DNA from: Terribacillus aidingensis
GTDB lineage: Bacteria; Bacillota; Bacilli; Bacillales; Amphibacillaceae
Direction: 5' to 3'
Length of the DNA: 64,000 nt
Assembly: GCF_900215625.1 (NCBI RefSeq)
Contig: NZ_OBEK01000002.1
Coordinates: 294,676 to 358,675 of the forward strand
Of this stretch, positions 38,229 to 48,044 are shown one piece after another (the stretch's first letter is position 1; each line of letters starts with the position of its first letter). Under the pieces are notes generated by a model. The model was not told where the DNA came from and did no database searches. It worked only from the letters and a program-made list of their open reading frames with translations. A program made the translations under genes and the position numbers.

Positions 38229-38731
38229 TATTGACCCGACCCAAACTGAAAGACGTTACTGTAACCTACGAATTCACTAGGTAAGTTAGCGATTTGGCCA
38301 CCTCCAGCATCCTTTGTTTTATTGATACCGGCCACGTTTTGATGCAGGAGTAGCTGACAAATCCGGTCTGTAATTCTCATAGTGCGAAAATCTTCGTTTT
38401 CATAATCACTGTGAGCAATAACATCGAATATGATCTGCTTAGTGCTGTACTTGTCATTGTTTACATCTGCAGCTCTTCGACCCATATAAAACATTAGTCT
38501 GCATTGAGGTGTGGTTAAATCGCTAGTGACCTTAGTTTTTTTAATAGACTTTTTAATAATATTCCATTTTGTCTCTTCATCCATTTCAGTAATGTTAGGC
38601 AGGTCTTCTGAGAGGGGATCAGGCTGGGTGTTAAATAAATCTTCAGGGGGATAGTGTAGGAGTCTTAAAAGAGATTCATCGCTACTTAAAGTGTTATAGA
38701 TATCAGCAAGCATACTATAATTCATTTCCAT
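38228..38731 (-). CDS. Tail completion/connector protein
   Basis: 167 residues. The motif LLRLLHYPPEDL (about 20-31), the central MFYMGRRAADVNNDKYSTKQIIFDV and the RITDRICQLL helix resemble tail completion proteins of Bacillota siphophages. It is coupled at both ends (start and stop codons overlap with its neighbours), as expected for head-tail joining genes. Confidence 0.6.
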   Translation of the reverse strand: MEMNYSMLADIYNTLSSDESLLRLLHYPPEDLFNTQPDPLSEDLPNITEMDEETKWNIIKKSIKKTKVTSDLTTPQCRLMFYMGRRAADVNNDKYSTKQIIFDVIAHSDYENEDFRTMRITDRICQLLLHQNVAGINKTKDAGGGQIANLPSEFVGYSNVFQFGSGQ

Positions 38732-39375
38732 TAGGAGTTCACCATCCTTTTAGCGTAGATGATGAGTATACCTTTTTCATTAATAACCTTTGTTCTATCA
38801 ATCCCTACAAATTGATAATTCTGACCGTAGAATTCATGAATTTTGCCTTCTTCTAGATCAGAATGAACCTTGTAAGGCATCGTAATAGATAAATCAGAAT
38901 CAGGAACATTGATAGGCTTGCCATCAGTAAAGGATGGAGCTGATACGCTAATGTAGCAAGGATGACTAGTTGACTCACCTTTAATAATCTTATACTGAGG
39001 TTCTTTAAGTTTGTTGTAGCCCAATAATATTTTTTCGTCCTTACCAGCCAATGAAAATTCGTTATTGCAAAGGTATATCATTGCCTTTTTATAAGTACGA
39101 TAGTTTTCTGGCAAAGTGACTACTAACCAACTTTCTTCCGAAGTGAGCACGACACTGCCTCTATTAATCTCATCAGGACGACCATATATATACTTACCCA
39201 TTCCATCTACATTATTGAATTTGGACTTAAGTAGGATTCTACTTTCTGCACCATCAATTAGGGCGCTTTGAGAGTCATATCCATTTAAGGCCATTTCAAC
39301 AATTTTACTAGAATCGTGTAGCATCTTTTCTTCTACAGTAACCTCGTGGTAGTTAGAGTAATCCCTTATTTTCAT
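38731..39375 (-). CDS. Head-closure / connector protein candidate
   Basis: 214 residues from the ATG at 39375; GTG codons at 39378 and 39381 are alternatives. The C-terminal half is beta-rich (PYKVHSDLEEGKIHEFYGQNYQFVGID). Its place between the adaptor genes and the completion gene suggests a head-closure role. Overlaps both neighbours. Family assignment is tentative. Confidence 0.5.
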   Translation of the reverse strand: MKIRDYSNYHEVTVEEKMLHDSSKIVEMALNGYDSQSALIDGAESRILLKSKFNNVDGMGKYIYGRPDEINRGSVVLTSEESWLVVTLPENYRTYKKAMIYLCNNEFSLAGKDEKILLGYNKLKEPQYKIIKGESTSHPCYISVSAPSFTDGKPINVPDSDLSITMPYKVHSDLEEGKIHEFYGQNYQFVGIDRTKVINEKGILIIYAKRMVNS

Positions 39376-39607
39376 CACCACATTTCAACTGGTCGTTAAT
39401 CTTGGTGATCTCAGCACTAACTGTCAAAATGGTGTCCCTAATTTCTGCTAGAGCTGGATCACTTAACAGTGGTTTATTTAAATATTCCTCTAGCTTAAAA
39501 AGGACTCCGTTGTTTTTCTTGCTCAGTCTGCTGCAGAAAAGATACAGGGACTCATCCTCGAGTTTTCCAGAAGAGGGGTTGTGCTTTGAAATCCAATGAT
39601 TACTCAT
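39353..39607 (-). CDS. Small connector-region protein
   Basis: 84 residues starting SNHWISKHNPSSGKLEDES, with a helical second half. Both ends overlap the flanking genes (4 bp upstream, 23 bp downstream), indicating translational coupling in the head-tail module. Function not recognised. Confidence 0.5.
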   Translation of the reverse strand: MSNHWISKHNPSSGKLEDESLYLFCSRLSKKNNGVLFKLEEYLNKPLLSDPALAEIRDTILTVSAEITKINDQLKCGDENKGLL

Positions 39608-39999
39608 AGGAAATCCTCCTCGTTGTTCATAATCAAAACTCTTAGAGCGTCTTTATCTTCAGCTATCGAACTTTCAATTGATCTAATCTGAGCACTGTAA
39701 TTCCTGAATCCGATGTCACCGTTGAACGGTTGATATACTCCTTGAAAAGCAGTTAATTGGTTCTTACGAAAAATTAACTTAATGAAGTAGGCTAGGATCA
39801 GCAGTTCACTATCGCTTAAAGCCTTATTAATAGTTTCTGATGCATCATCACAGGTAATAGCGGTATCCATCTTATTATTGAAGTGCTTAACGCCATTGTG
39901 AATGGTTGCATATACCTTTTCTTCTGACTTAGGTAAGTCGATTTCAGGAAATTGCCCATTGTCCATAAAAGCTGTCCAGATTTGATCGTAGGTAGTCAT
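39604..39999 (-). CDS. Head-tail adaptor candidate
   Basis: 131 residues, all helical, containing DDASETINKALSDSELLILAYFIKLIFRKNQL. An all-helical protein of this size directly after the capsid block is typical of gp15/gp6-like adaptor rings. The call rests on position and predicted fold. Confidence 0.5.
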   Translation of the reverse strand: MTTYDQIWTAFMDNGQFPEIDLPKSEEKVYATIHNGVKHFNNKMDTAITCDDASETINKALSDSELLILAYFIKLIFRKNQLTAFQGVYQPFNGDIGFRNYSAQIRSIESSIAEDKDALRVLIMNNEEDFL

Positions 40000-40014
40000 A
40001 TAATGACCCCCTTA

Positions 40015-40485
40015 TTATTCAAAGAGAAGAGAAGGGTCGCCATTTGGAACTTCCATCCACTCTGCTAAAAACTTAGCTTTGCTAGCTGTGAGATCCATCT
40101 TTTGAGCAACATCGATTACGAATTGTTTCTCTTCTTCTACTGTTATCTTGCTTAGCTTACTCTTCATAGCATTTACGTTACCTTTGAGAATGGCTTCGAT
40201 TTCTTCCTCTGTATGAGTATTCGAAGTGTATGTCTCTTTGTCCAAGATATTATCTACAATTTCTGTAACATCAGCATTTGCTTTGTCTTCTACAATGTAG
40301 AGTTCACCTTCATCAAAACAACGAGAATTCATTGTGAGCCACTCAACAACTTCTTGTGGAATATCTTTAGAATCAATCTTCCCGTTTTTGCTACCATTCC
40401 AAGTAAACACTCTACGAGATCCATCTGCTGTGTAATTAACTACATAAGGGGTGTTACGTCTTCTAGCTACTTTAATTTTGCTCAA
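40015..40485 (-). CDS. Late protein following the major capsid gene
   Basis: 156 residues. A small N-terminal beta part ([21 protein letters not shown], about 14-34) is followed by [10 protein letters not shown] and a helical, acidic C-terminal half. It lies immediately downstream of the capsid gene, where decoration, Ig-like or connector proteins are found. It has a strong AGGAGG site. Not recognised. Confidence 0.5.
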   Translation of the reverse strand: MSKIKVARRRNTPYVVNYTADGSRRVFTWNGSKNGKIDSKDIPQEVVEWLTMNSRCFDEGELYIVEDKANADVTEIVDNILDKETYTSNTHTEEEIEAILKGNVNAMKSKLSKITVEEEKQFVIDVAQKMDLTASKAKFLAEWMEVPNGDPSLLFE

Positions 40486-40517
40486 TATAATATTCCTCCT
40501 AAATAATCCTAGTAATA

Positions 40518-40536
40518 GGCAGGGGGGAACCCTGCC
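40518..40536 (-). terminator. Hairpin after the major capsid gene
   Basis: Perfect 7-bp GC-rich stem GGCAGGG / CCCTGCC just after the capsid stop; no strong T-run, so it could cap and stabilise the abundant capsid mRNA. Confidence 0.6.
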
Positions 40537-40546
40537 CGATGGTTAA

Positions 40547-41563
40547 TTAAAGTTGTACAGCTGCGTCTTCTTTAACTAGTCCGATCGCTTCACCAAATAC
40601 CATAGTTACAGAAGCATCTTGAGTTAGTTTCATTTTAATACGTTCATCTTCCATGTCTGTTGCAGTAGTTTGTTTCAACCCGCCGTATTCAACAACACTG
40701 AATGGTTTCTGAGAAACACCACCGGCAAACATGAAGCCTTTGTTAACTGGCAGCTCTGTTTTGGAGTTAGTTTCGTCCAGGAATGGATTCACTAAAGTCA
40801 CTGCAGTTGTACGGCCAATAGTAGTAGGGTTAAGTGCTGTTAGCAATTCTTTCTTAATATCATCTGTAAGCAATTTATTGAAAGTATTGTCTGAAGCTTG
40901 TTGCATAGCAAAGTGATCTACAAGCAATGCATCGCCAATGAAGACGGGGCGGCCACCATACCGCTGTAGGGTAGATGCTACTTTGTTGTATTGAGTAAGA
41001 GTTAGGTTGGATCCAGCTGCGATGTTGGCTGCAGGGATCTTTCCAGATGCTCGAGCAGCTTCAATAAGCTTGTAGATATTATCCAAGTAAAGACGAACTT
41101 TAGCCTGAGCTACATCATTGACTAACTTGTTGAAGAACTCTACGGAATCACGTACAAGGTCAAGAGGCTCATAGTAGAAACCAGTAGATAGATGCTGTGG
41201 CTCAAGAGTTACAGTTTTACGACCTTCAACTCGGACTAGGTCAACGCCAGAACCGGTTGCCGACCACATAACCTTCGCTTTGTTTTTCTGAGGGATCTTA
41301 AGCTGCTTGAACGTTCCAGGAGCGGCTGTATCAAGATCTGCCATAATACCAAGGATGTCTGTAACAACTGGCTTTGCAATTTGATCAGCTTGTTCGACAA
41401 CCAGGTTGTTAAACTGATGCAACATAGAGGGATCTGGATTTGTATAACCATCATTAAAGACTGCTTTGATGTAAGACTTAATGTCTGCTTTATCTGTTTC
41501 TTGCATTTGGTTTTGACGAACGCGGCTCATAAGAGCTCGCAATTGACCAGTATTTAGTTTCAT
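40547..41563 (-). CDS. Major capsid protein
   Basis: 338 residues. The N-terminal 80 residues are helical and polar, like a short delta domain. The rest has the mixed pattern of an HK97-type shell protein, including an E-loop-like GSGVDLVRVEGRKTVTLEPQ (about 103-122) and a long spine helix (YYEPLDLVRDSVEFFNKLVNDVAQAKVRLYLDNIYKLI, from about 129). Position after the protease/scaffold and the small decoration-like gene supports the call, as do balanced codon use and a good ribosome site. Confidence 0.75.
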   Translation of the reverse strand: MKLNTGQLRALMSRVRQNQMQETDKADIKSYIKAVFNDGYTNPDPSMLHQFNNLVVEQADQIAKPVVTDILGIMADLDTAAPGTFKQLKIPQKNKAKVMWSATGSGVDLVRVEGRKTVTLEPQHLSTGFYYEPLDLVRDSVEFFNKLVNDVAQAKVRLYLDNIYKLIEAARASGKIPAANIAAGSNLTLTQYNKVASTLQRYGGRPVFIGDALLVDHFAMQQASDNTFNKLLTDDIKKELLTALNPTTIGRTTAVTLVNPFLDETNSKTELPVNKGFMFAGGVSQKPFSVVEYGGLKQTTATDMEDERIKMKLTQDASVTMVFGEAIGLVKEDAAVQL

Positions 41564-41608
41564 ATGTATAACTCCTTTAAGATAAAATTAATATTTTATT
41601 TGATTTAA

Positions 41609-42175
41609 TTACTCGCCTGCTACTGGAGCGGCTGCGACAGGGGAGAGGTCCTCTACTTCAAGTCGGACAATCGGTTGGCCATGAGTGTAAGCCAAATCTT
41701 CTTCGTTTGCGACCACCAAGAATTTATTCCGGGAGCCAGCGTAATCAGCGTGTGGAGCATCAGCTTTTGACACAATAAATACTTTTTCTGCGATGTCAAA
41801 GTGGGCTACCATACCATGTCCGATAATATCTACACCATCATTTTTCTTGAATGCAGAAGTGTCGAAGCGTGTATATCCTTCTTCAAAGATCACAATACGA
41901 CCGCGCTCACCCTCAGCATTATAAAAAGCGGAAAGCTCTTCATCTAAGTAACGACGTTCAGGTGCGGCAGCAAGATAGCCTTTTTTAGCTTTATCAGACA
42001 ATTGCTTTGCTGTACGTTCACCCTCAGCATTAAATCCTAGTTCGACCAATGTAAAGTTGTCTACATCCTCAAGGAAAATTGCTCCATGAGCGACAGTCTT
42101 AACATGAATAGAATTCAAGTTGCCGACTGCATGTTTATCGTGTTTAATTAAGGCTTGTTGTGCTTGTGTAGCCAT
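41609..42175 (-). CDS. Head decoration protein candidate
   Basis: 188 residues, Ala/Val/Glu-rich and largely beta, ending SPVAAAPVAGE. The sequence FNAEGERTAKQL and YNAEGERGRIVI form an internal repeat. A small gene between scaffold/protease and capsid is the usual place for a decoration or stabilisation protein. Strong GGAGGAATG-type start region. Not assigned to a family with confidence. Confidence 0.5.
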   Translation of the reverse strand: MATQAQQALIKHDKHAVGNLNSIHVKTVAHGAIFLEDVDNFTLVELGFNAEGERTAKQLSDKAKKGYLAAAPERRYLDEELSAFYNAEGERGRIVIFEEGYTRFDTSAFKKNDGVDIIGHGMVAHFDIAEKVFIVSKADAPHADYAGSRNKFLVVANEEDLAYTHGQPIVRLEVEDLSPVAAAPVAGE

Positions 42176-42203
42176 TTTTCATTCCTCCAATAATAATTTA
42201 ATT

Positions 42204-43640
42204 TTACTCAGAAAAACGACTGAAGAAGTCATTTTCAGCTGGAATTAGATCTTGACGAGTACTGTTTAGTGCAAGAGTAGCAGTGCTATGAGCTTCCTCA
42301 GCTTTTACAGTTACTAGTTCAACTAGCATTGAATTTAGCTTCATTGTGGCTTGAGATGCTTCTTCGCCTTCATTAGCTGATTGAGCGACAAGTGTTTGAA
42401 CTTCTTCAGTCTCATATTGCTCCTTAGCATTGAGAGCAGTGAATTTACCCTCGTAATGCTCTTTCTGACTGTTGAGCTTTTGCTCTAGCTTTTCGCTTTC
42501 GTACTTTTCTTTGTACGGTTTCAGCTCTGTGACTGCTTGGTTAAGAGATACTAGTTTTTCACTAGCGCCATTAAACTTGGCTTCAACTGAAGCTTTGTCT
42601 TCTTGAGCAGAGTTGAGCTTTGAAGTAAGCTCAGAAATCTCAGTATCCTTTTGGTTTAAAAGGTTCTGAGTTTCCTGGGGCACAACTTCTTCCCAGTTGC
42701 GCTTTAGAAAAACTTCAGTTTTAGAGTCAAAATCAATTTCTACAGCGCTCTCTGATTTTGAATAGTTAAATTTAAAATACTTGTCATATGCGTCATCTTC
42801 AGACCAACTGTAGATGTTTGCAATGAAATAGTTATCGAATGTATCGCTGATCCAGACATCTTCTTGCTCGGCCAGCTTTTCACTGAATGCTTCATAAATT
42901 TTCGAACGAATGTCATCATGTGACAGTTCAAAAGTCTTTTTGAATTTCACTTTTTCACTCTCCTTAGTATTATTTTGATTAAGTGCCTGAGCCACAAGTC
43001 TCTCAAAACCTGCAAATTCGTTAAAACTTACAAGCTTAGAAGAATCATAGGCCGGTAGCACAATAGAATGGTTACCACGGTTCTCAGAGTTCAGAACACA
43101 GTGACCATCAAAGATGATAGGTGAGAGAATATGCTCCACACCATCAACAAATGAATAATTTTCATATAGAAACTCGCAGCTTGAATGTACCTCAATTCCT
43201 CTTACATGCCATTCCTTCAGTAATTCACATGCATCAGGAAACCGAGACTTCCACAAAACTCCATCAGCTAGAAGTACTTCTTTTTCTCCATCTTCTGTTT
43301 GAATAGTTCCTTTGTATCCAGGGGTAGTGAAAGTGCCAATTGGAGTGGTATTAAGTTTTAAGCGCTGTTCGCCATTCCGGTTTGTGGAAAGGAATTCTTC
43401 ATGGGATCCTAATGCATCTGTGGGAGATCCGGGTTCTTCGACCTGATAGTACCTAGTCACGATGGGTTTATTTAGAAGGGTGTTTGCTGCTTCCAATGCT
43501 ACTTCCTCGGAAACAATGGCATTATTATTACTAACTTCAAAATCAATGATCGAGAAGGTAACTGGAAGGAGAGTGGGGTCATTAGATTGCTTAATTTCAT
43601 TCAAGCGGAGCTGAAGAGTTTTCTTTTTCTGCTTTTTCAA
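42204..43640 (-). CDS. Prohead protease fused to scaffold
   Basis: 478 residues. The N-terminal 190 residues resemble phage prohead proteases: LLNKPIVTRYY with LGSHEEF (possible catalytic His), then VRGIEVHSSCEF (Ser/His region) and HILSPIIFDGHCVLN. The middle is a separate alpha/beta domain (about 235-310). From about 325 to 440 there is a long coiled coil, as in internal scaffolds. A fused protease/scaffold between portal and capsid genes is common. The catalytic residues are inferred and not proven. Confidence 0.65.
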   Translation of the reverse strand: MKKQKKKTLQLRLNEIKQSNDPTLLPVTFSIIDFEVSNNNAIVSEEVALEAANTLLNKPIVTRYYQVEEPGSPTDALGSHEEFLSTNRNGEQRLKLNTTPIGTFTTPGYKGTIQTEDGEKEVLLADGVLWKSRFPDACELLKEWHVRGIEVHSSCEFLYENYSFVDGVEHILSPIIFDGHCVLNSENRGNHSIVLPAYDSSKLVSFNEFAGFERLVAQALNQNNTKESEKVKFKKTFELSHDDIRSKIYEAFSEKLAEQEDVWISDTFDNYFIANIYSWSEDDAYDKYFKFNYSKSESAVEIDFDSKTEVFLKRNWEEVVPQETQNLLNQKDTEISELTSKLNSAQEDKASVEAKFNGASEKLVSLNQAVTELKPYKEKYESEKLEQKLNSQKEHYEGKFTALNAKEQYETEEVQTLVAQSANEGEEASQATMKLNSMLVELVTVKAEEAHSTATLALNSTRQDLIPAENDFFSRFSE

Positions 43641-43669
43641 TAATTATCACCTCCTTGAAAGCAGAAAAA

Positions 43670-45187
43670 CTACTCACTAGGAGTATTATTGGAATCAGTT
43701 GTAGCAGATTTTATAGTGTTGGGATTTTCTGAGGTTTCGCTTGAACTTCCTTTGCCAGCATTACCACTCATTACGGATGAGGTCATATAAGGCTTTATTT
43801 TCTCTTGCAGATGAAGTACATCAGTTTCATAAAGAGTTTGTTCAAGGAAGGTATCCCAATTGACTCCTGGCAACTTGTCGACGAGATGCTTAATAGAAAA
43901 GCCTTTGTCCACCAGTTTGGTAAGCACCTCAATGATTTCTTTAGCTGAAAGTGGTTTTTCTTTGTCATAGATAATGGAGTAGTTATCTAACTGGCTATCA
44001 GGAACAATTAGGTTAATTAGCTTTTGATAGATGTTTTCAACGTCCTCGAGCATGACTCCCAGTCTCTTATAGAAAAGATCCAACTTAGTATTTCCTGAAG
44101 CGTAGTTGTCACCAGTGCTACTAAGGAGGCCGTAGGAGGACTCAATGTCTTTATTTATATGGTCAAATTTCTTTCCATCTAAGCCATCTACCTTAACATC
44201 CGGGAATTCAATAGATGCAAAATCCGGGATAGAAACTACATTGACGCCATCTTTGTTGTTAGCTTCTAAAGCGGACTTAACGCCACCATGAATCTTCTGT
44301 TTTATTGCTTTATTTAATTCCAGGTTACTATATTTGCCATTATTCTTATCTGACCCAATAGTAACCACAGCTACAGCGTTTATGATCTTGTTAGCAATCG
44401 ATCTCTCTACATCTTTCAACTTTTTCTTATGTTGTACATCGAATAGGCCAGAGGTAATCCAAGATGTTCCTTTAGATTGGTTTCTCTTTAAAGCGCCAGT
44501 TGTGATGGAAAATGTACGCTCTTGAGGCAACTCGACGTATTGTTTATCTGGATCCTTCTTAAATTCATCGTAATGCTGCTGTGTCACGTAAGGGGTGAAC
44601 ATCCTAAACATAAGCTTTCTCTGCTCGTCGTTAAAGGAATTAAAGAATCTCAAGTCCAGTACACAAGTCCAGTCGTTATTTTTTCGGTATAGCGGCTGAG
44701 CATATCTGGTGTCATCAAAGATATAGGCATGCGGATTCTTTTTGTCTCCCAGCCACATGCCAACTACATTTCCAGAAGCAGCTGTTTGCTTTAAAATGTC
44801 GCGAGTCAATCTCCTATGCTGCACTTTCTTTAGTTGCTTATGTATGGCCATTTCATGCTTGTCCGATGCTTCAGTCTTTTTGAATGACTCAATACGATAA
44901 TTTAGAGTGGGGAGAGATTCAATCATCTCAAAGAGCATGTGGATATCAGGAGAAGAAATGTAGAAGTATTGAGCTAGATTTTCAATTTCTTGCTGATACA
45001 GATCAGGATTGGCGAAGTACTTTTTAAGTTGTTCTGCAGTTACCTCAGTAATAATGCCGTTTGAAAAAAGGCGAGTTATGAAACCACTAGCGAAAGTACC
45101 CGCATATGTCTCCATGTCGTTTAACATCAATTTGTATTCATCTGAATTTGTATCAATATCTCTAACTTGTATTGTGCTCACCTCCAA
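43670..45187 (-). CDS. Portal protein
   Basis: 505 residues. Position directly after the large terminase and a composition of alternating helices with a central stem-like section (LSSTGDNYASGNTKLDLFYKRLGVMLEDVENIYQKLINL, from about residue 335) fit an SPbeta YonE-type portal. The C-terminus is Ser/Asn-rich and disordered. It forms the dodecameric channel for DNA packaging. The gap to terL is 2 bp. Confidence 0.75.
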   Translation of the reverse strand: MEVSTIQVRDIDTNSDEYKLMLNDMETYAGTFASGFITRLFSNGIITEVTAEQLKKYFANPDLYQQEIENLAQYFYISSPDIHMLFEMIESLPTLNYRIESFKKTEASDKHEMAIHKQLKKVQHRRLTRDILKQTAASGNVVGMWLGDKKNPHAYIFDDTRYAQPLYRKNNDWTCVLDLRFFNSFNDEQRKLMFRMFTPYVTQQHYDEFKKDPDKQYVELPQERTFSITTGALKRNQSKGTSWITSGLFDVQHKKKLKDVERSIANKIINAVAVVTIGSDKNNGKYSNLELNKAIKQKIHGGVKSALEANNKDGVNVVSIPDFASIEFPDVKVDGLDGKKFDHINKDIESSYGLLSSTGDNYASGNTKLDLFYKRLGVMLEDVENIYQKLINLIVPDSQLDNYSIIYDKEKPLSAKEIIEVLTKLVDKGFSIKHLVDKLPGVNWDTFLEQTLYETDVLHLQEKIKPYMTSSVMSGNAGKGSSSETSENPNTIKSATTDSNNTPSE

Positions 45188-45189
45188 TC

Positions 45190-46968
45190 TTAATAGTAAA
45201 CCAGGTCATCGTCGTCGGCTGTTTCACTGTTTTTATTTAAGTCACGTTCTAGCTCAGAAGCTATGTGATTTCCATATGAAACGCTACTGTATTTATCTTT
45301 ACGTTTAGAGCGAGGCTCTTTTAATTTAACTTGTCCGGTGTCAGGGTTTGTTTCACCTTCAAGGTTGATCATTTCGTTAATCAATGCAGTTGCCTGCGCA
45401 TAAGGAAGAATCAATTGACTTTGTGTTTCAGTTGGTAAGTTCTCATAACCTTTTATTGATTTAAGAACTTCCTTACCATCATTTTCATGCATTAGAAGCT
45501 TTAATTTACCGCGTTTCAAAGCGTCTTTCATTGTAATAGCGATCTTACTGTTCAAAGAAGCATTACCTTTTATACTATAAATCACTTTTGGAGCAGAAGT
45601 GTATACACACCTAGCTTGCATCTTTTCATCATTAATACAGTTTAAGGGCTCATATTCTTTAGCTCGTTCTTTATCAAATAAAGGTTGAGAGAGAAGATCA
45701 AAGATGGCTAAACCGACGTTTTGTGTATCGAGAACTATGTAGTCACAATTAAAGTCTTCGTAAAGCTGTCTAATTCTAGTGGACTGTGTTTGAGTATGGC
45801 CTCCAACTATGCTTTCCATGTAAACAACATGTCTTTCATAGGAACGACCTTTGCTTACAGGTACTAATTTAAGCACTGAATACACACTGGCATCATTGTC
45901 TGTGCCTTCCATAGTTGCAATATCACAGCTAAGTAAGCGTATCTCTCCAGGCGCTTTAGGATCTGGTTTAAAGGAAGAATCTCTTAGTAACTGGTAATAA
46001 TCCAGGGGATAAAGAGGGGAAGAGAGCTTTCTGTTTTTCTCCAAATCTTCAAACTTAAAGTAGGCCTTTTCAGATTCTCCAAACCAAAGAGCTTCCATCT
46101 CCATTGACCAACCAACTTCGTCAAAGTCGTCCTCAGACATCTCATCCTTTACTTGATCTTCCATTAACAATCGTTCTTTTATAGCCAATTGGTAGGGAAG
46201 GCCACACACAAAGTAGCTAGAGCCATCCATCATTGATTTGTAATAGGTAAGGAAACGGTTATATGACCAGTGCACCTTGTACCAACAGGAGGATAAATAT
46301 ATCTCTTTGTTGCGCTCTGTGAGGTGGGCATACTCGTCTTTTTGCAGATATCTAGGGGAGCGGGGAGCTGTTAGAAACTTTCGGAGTACTTTAGAGATGA
46401 TCTGAAAATCAACCATTCTAAACTCATCAACAATTAGCAAATTGGCTCGCTTAGAACGCGCTCCATCGTTTGAAGCTACAATTTTGATCCAGCTACCATT
46501 GTGGAATTCTACTTTGGGATCATTCGAGGAGGTCTTTAAATCGGATATTTCTCGAGCAAGGTTTTCAGAGTTCTTTCGCATATCATCTATTTTTTCAATG
46601 ACTTCTCGTGCTTGACCCTTCGTACCAGATGCAATTATGATCTTTGTCTCGGGGAATAATATGGCTCGAACACAGCAAAAGATAGACGTCAAAAACGTTT
46701 TACCCTGACCACGACTTGCAAGATACATGAAATAATGATTGTGCATCATCATGTATAATAAAATACACTGAAACAACTTAAGATTAATCCCTAAATACTC
46801 ACTAACAAATCTCTGAGGATTACTTCTATAGAAAGATCCCCATACAGCAATGCCTTCCATTAAACGCTCGGACTTGGTTTTCTTGTTGAAATTACGGCCT
46901 TTATTGAATATATTTATGCCTTTATAGGCCTTGTTTCTATCTACTTGGAAGTTTTGATGAGCGCTCAT
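45190..46968 (-). CDS. terL: Terminase large subunit
   Basis: 592 residues. The ATPase domain has Walker A ASRGQGKT (84-91), Walker B LLIVDE (177-182) and a coupling SSCWYK (about 226-231). The nuclease domain begins with [17 protein letters not shown] (acidic D349) and a second site [11 protein letters not shown]. It packages DNA into the prohead and cuts concatemers. It overlaps the upstream zinc-ribbon gene by 4 bp and is followed by the portal gene after 2 bp; it corresponds to SPbeta yonF. Confidence 0.92.
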   Translation of the reverse strand: MSAHQNFQVDRNKAYKGINIFNKGRNFNKKTKSERLMEGIAVWGSFYRSNPQRFVSEYLGINLKLFQCILLYMMMHNHYFMYLASRGQGKTFLTSIFCCVRAILFPETKIIIASGTKGQAREVIEKIDDMRKNSENLAREISDLKTSSNDPKVEFHNGSWIKIVASNDGARSKRANLLIVDEFRMVDFQIISKVLRKFLTAPRSPRYLQKDEYAHLTERNKEIYLSSCWYKVHWSYNRFLTYYKSMMDGSSYFVCGLPYQLAIKERLLMEDQVKDEMSEDDFDEVGWSMEMEALWFGESEKAYFKFEDLEKNRKLSSPLYPLDYYQLLRDSSFKPDPKAPGEIRLLSCDIATMEGTDNDASVYSVLKLVPVSKGRSYERHVVYMESIVGGHTQTQSTRIRQLYEDFNCDYIVLDTQNVGLAIFDLLSQPLFDKERAKEYEPLNCINDEKMQARCVYTSAPKVIYSIKGNASLNSKIAITMKDALKRGKLKLLMHENDGKEVLKSIKGYENLPTETQSQLILPYAQATALINEMINLEGETNPDTGQVKLKEPRSKRKDKYSSVSYGNHIASELERDLNKNSETADDDDLVYY

Positions 46969-47837
46969 GATTTACCATCAATTTCTTCAGCAACAGGATC
47001 CTCAACTGTATGCTTTTTAATTTCTTCCCAGTATTCGTCTGCATATTTATTTTTAAGATTAAGCATTCTAGAGAGATGTCCCAAGAAAAAGACCCTTATA
47101 TATCTTCCTATATTATCAACATCAGCCCATTTAGGATCCGGCAGGGGGACAGGCTTATCATTTTCCCATTTCTTTAGCAAAGTTCCAAAGCTCTCTTGTT
47201 CTGCAGCATTTGCTCCCGTTTCTTGAACAGGCTTTAAATTACCTGAGCCTAATAAATCTTGCAGGGTTTTAAGCTGCTGATCTACTTTTTCCTTGTTTTC
47301 TCTACGTTTCTCAATATCTAGTTGTGTAAGGCAGATTTGCTTAATTACAAGCTCCATACCTTTTGAATCTATCTGATATCTTGAAGTGAAGTCCTCATAC
47401 TCGTTCTGTAGCCAAGTGTAGTCATCCATAGAAAAGCCGCGTCCCCAGAACTTAACCAAGAGACCAGCGTTTTCTTGAGCTATCTTCTTATCTTCATCCG
47501 AAAAGTCAGCGGCAAGTCCTGTATTAGTAGTTGCAGTGTCGCTGTCAGCCCATGTTTCAAGCCGGAATTTCTTTAATGAGATATTTTTAAAATACATTCC
47601 GAATGTATCTTTCTCGTCTGCAACTGAAGCTTCCCAGAGTTCTCTCTTGAAAGGTCGATCACATACTCGAAGAATCTCTTTCATGGATTCCTTATCACCA
47701 TGCGCATTGTCGAACTCTTGTTTAAGACAGTCTTTGCACCATGGCATTTTCTCATCTGTATGCCATTTGCTATACGACTTATAGAAATTAGCCTCATGTT
47801 TATCTCTTAAGCATTTTAAGCATTGTTTAGTGCTCAT
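46965..47837 (-). CDS. Zinc-ribbon protein upstream of terL (small terminase candidate)
   Basis: 290 residues. The N-terminal C4 zinc ribbon (CLKC at 6-9, CKDC near 34-37, with HEANFY between) is followed by a helical middle, a Lys/Glu-rich coiled coil (about 175-200) and [23 protein letters not shown]. Start and stop overlap with terL shows coupling. DNA-recognition subunits of terminase normally sit here, so this is the best candidate, but the zinc ribbon is unusual for one. Confidence 0.5.
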   Translation of the reverse strand: MSTKQCLKCLRDKHEANFYKSYSKWHTDEKMPWCKDCLKQEFDNAHGDKESMKEILRVCDRPFKRELWEASVADEKDTFGMYFKNISLKKFRLETWADSDTATTNTGLAADFSDEDKKIAQENAGLLVKFWGRGFSMDDYTWLQNEYEDFTSRYQIDSKGMELVIKQICLTQLDIEKRRENKEKVDQQLKTLQDLLGSGNLKPVQETGANAAEQESFGTLLKKWENDKPVPLPDPKWADVDNIGRYIRVFFLGHLSRMLNLKNKYADEYWEEIKKHTVEDPVAEEIDGKS

Positions 47838-47864
47838 TAATAATCACCACCTATATAAAAGGAT

Positions 47865-47940
47865 CGAAATATCCTTTAGAAAGTGCCCGGCAGAAGTGGA
47901 AAGGGGAGACCACTGCCAGACACTTGTAAAAGATATTTCG
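47865..47940 (-). promoter_or_regulatory. Long multi-segment hairpin upstream of the terminase genes
   Basis: The outer stem CGAAATATC / GATATTTCG (47865-47873, 47932-47940) encloses AGTGCC / GACACT-type pairing and an inner GGCAGTGG / CCACTTCTGCC stem with a two-base bulge around a TCTCCCC loop. The whole 76-nt element folds on either strand and ends 28 nt before the start codon. There is no T-run, so it is not a simple terminator. Confidence 0.6.
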
Positions 47941-48010
47941 AGGTGTGAAGCGGGGAACTTAAAATAAAATCACCAATTTATCCTGTTAATGATTTATGCA
48001 GGCATGAAAG

Positions 48011-48035
48011 AGGGGAGGGCTAGGCTCCATCCCCT
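48011..48035 (-). terminator. Hairpin after the metallophosphoesterase gene
   Basis: Stem AGGGG / CCCCT extended by GGGCT-type inner pairs, 10 bp after the stop codon; weak T-run. Confidence 0.5.
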
Positions 48036-48044
48036 ACGGTAATT

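Larger units (their letters stand above)
47838..48044 (-). other. Structured leader before the terminase genes
   Basis: A 207-bp gap with two hairpins. A long stem-loop at 47865-47940 (separate entry) and a shorter one at 48011-48035. A TAAAATAAAA motif lies between them at 47960-47969. No ORF. It could hold a promoter, RNA processing site or packaging site. Confidence 0.5.
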
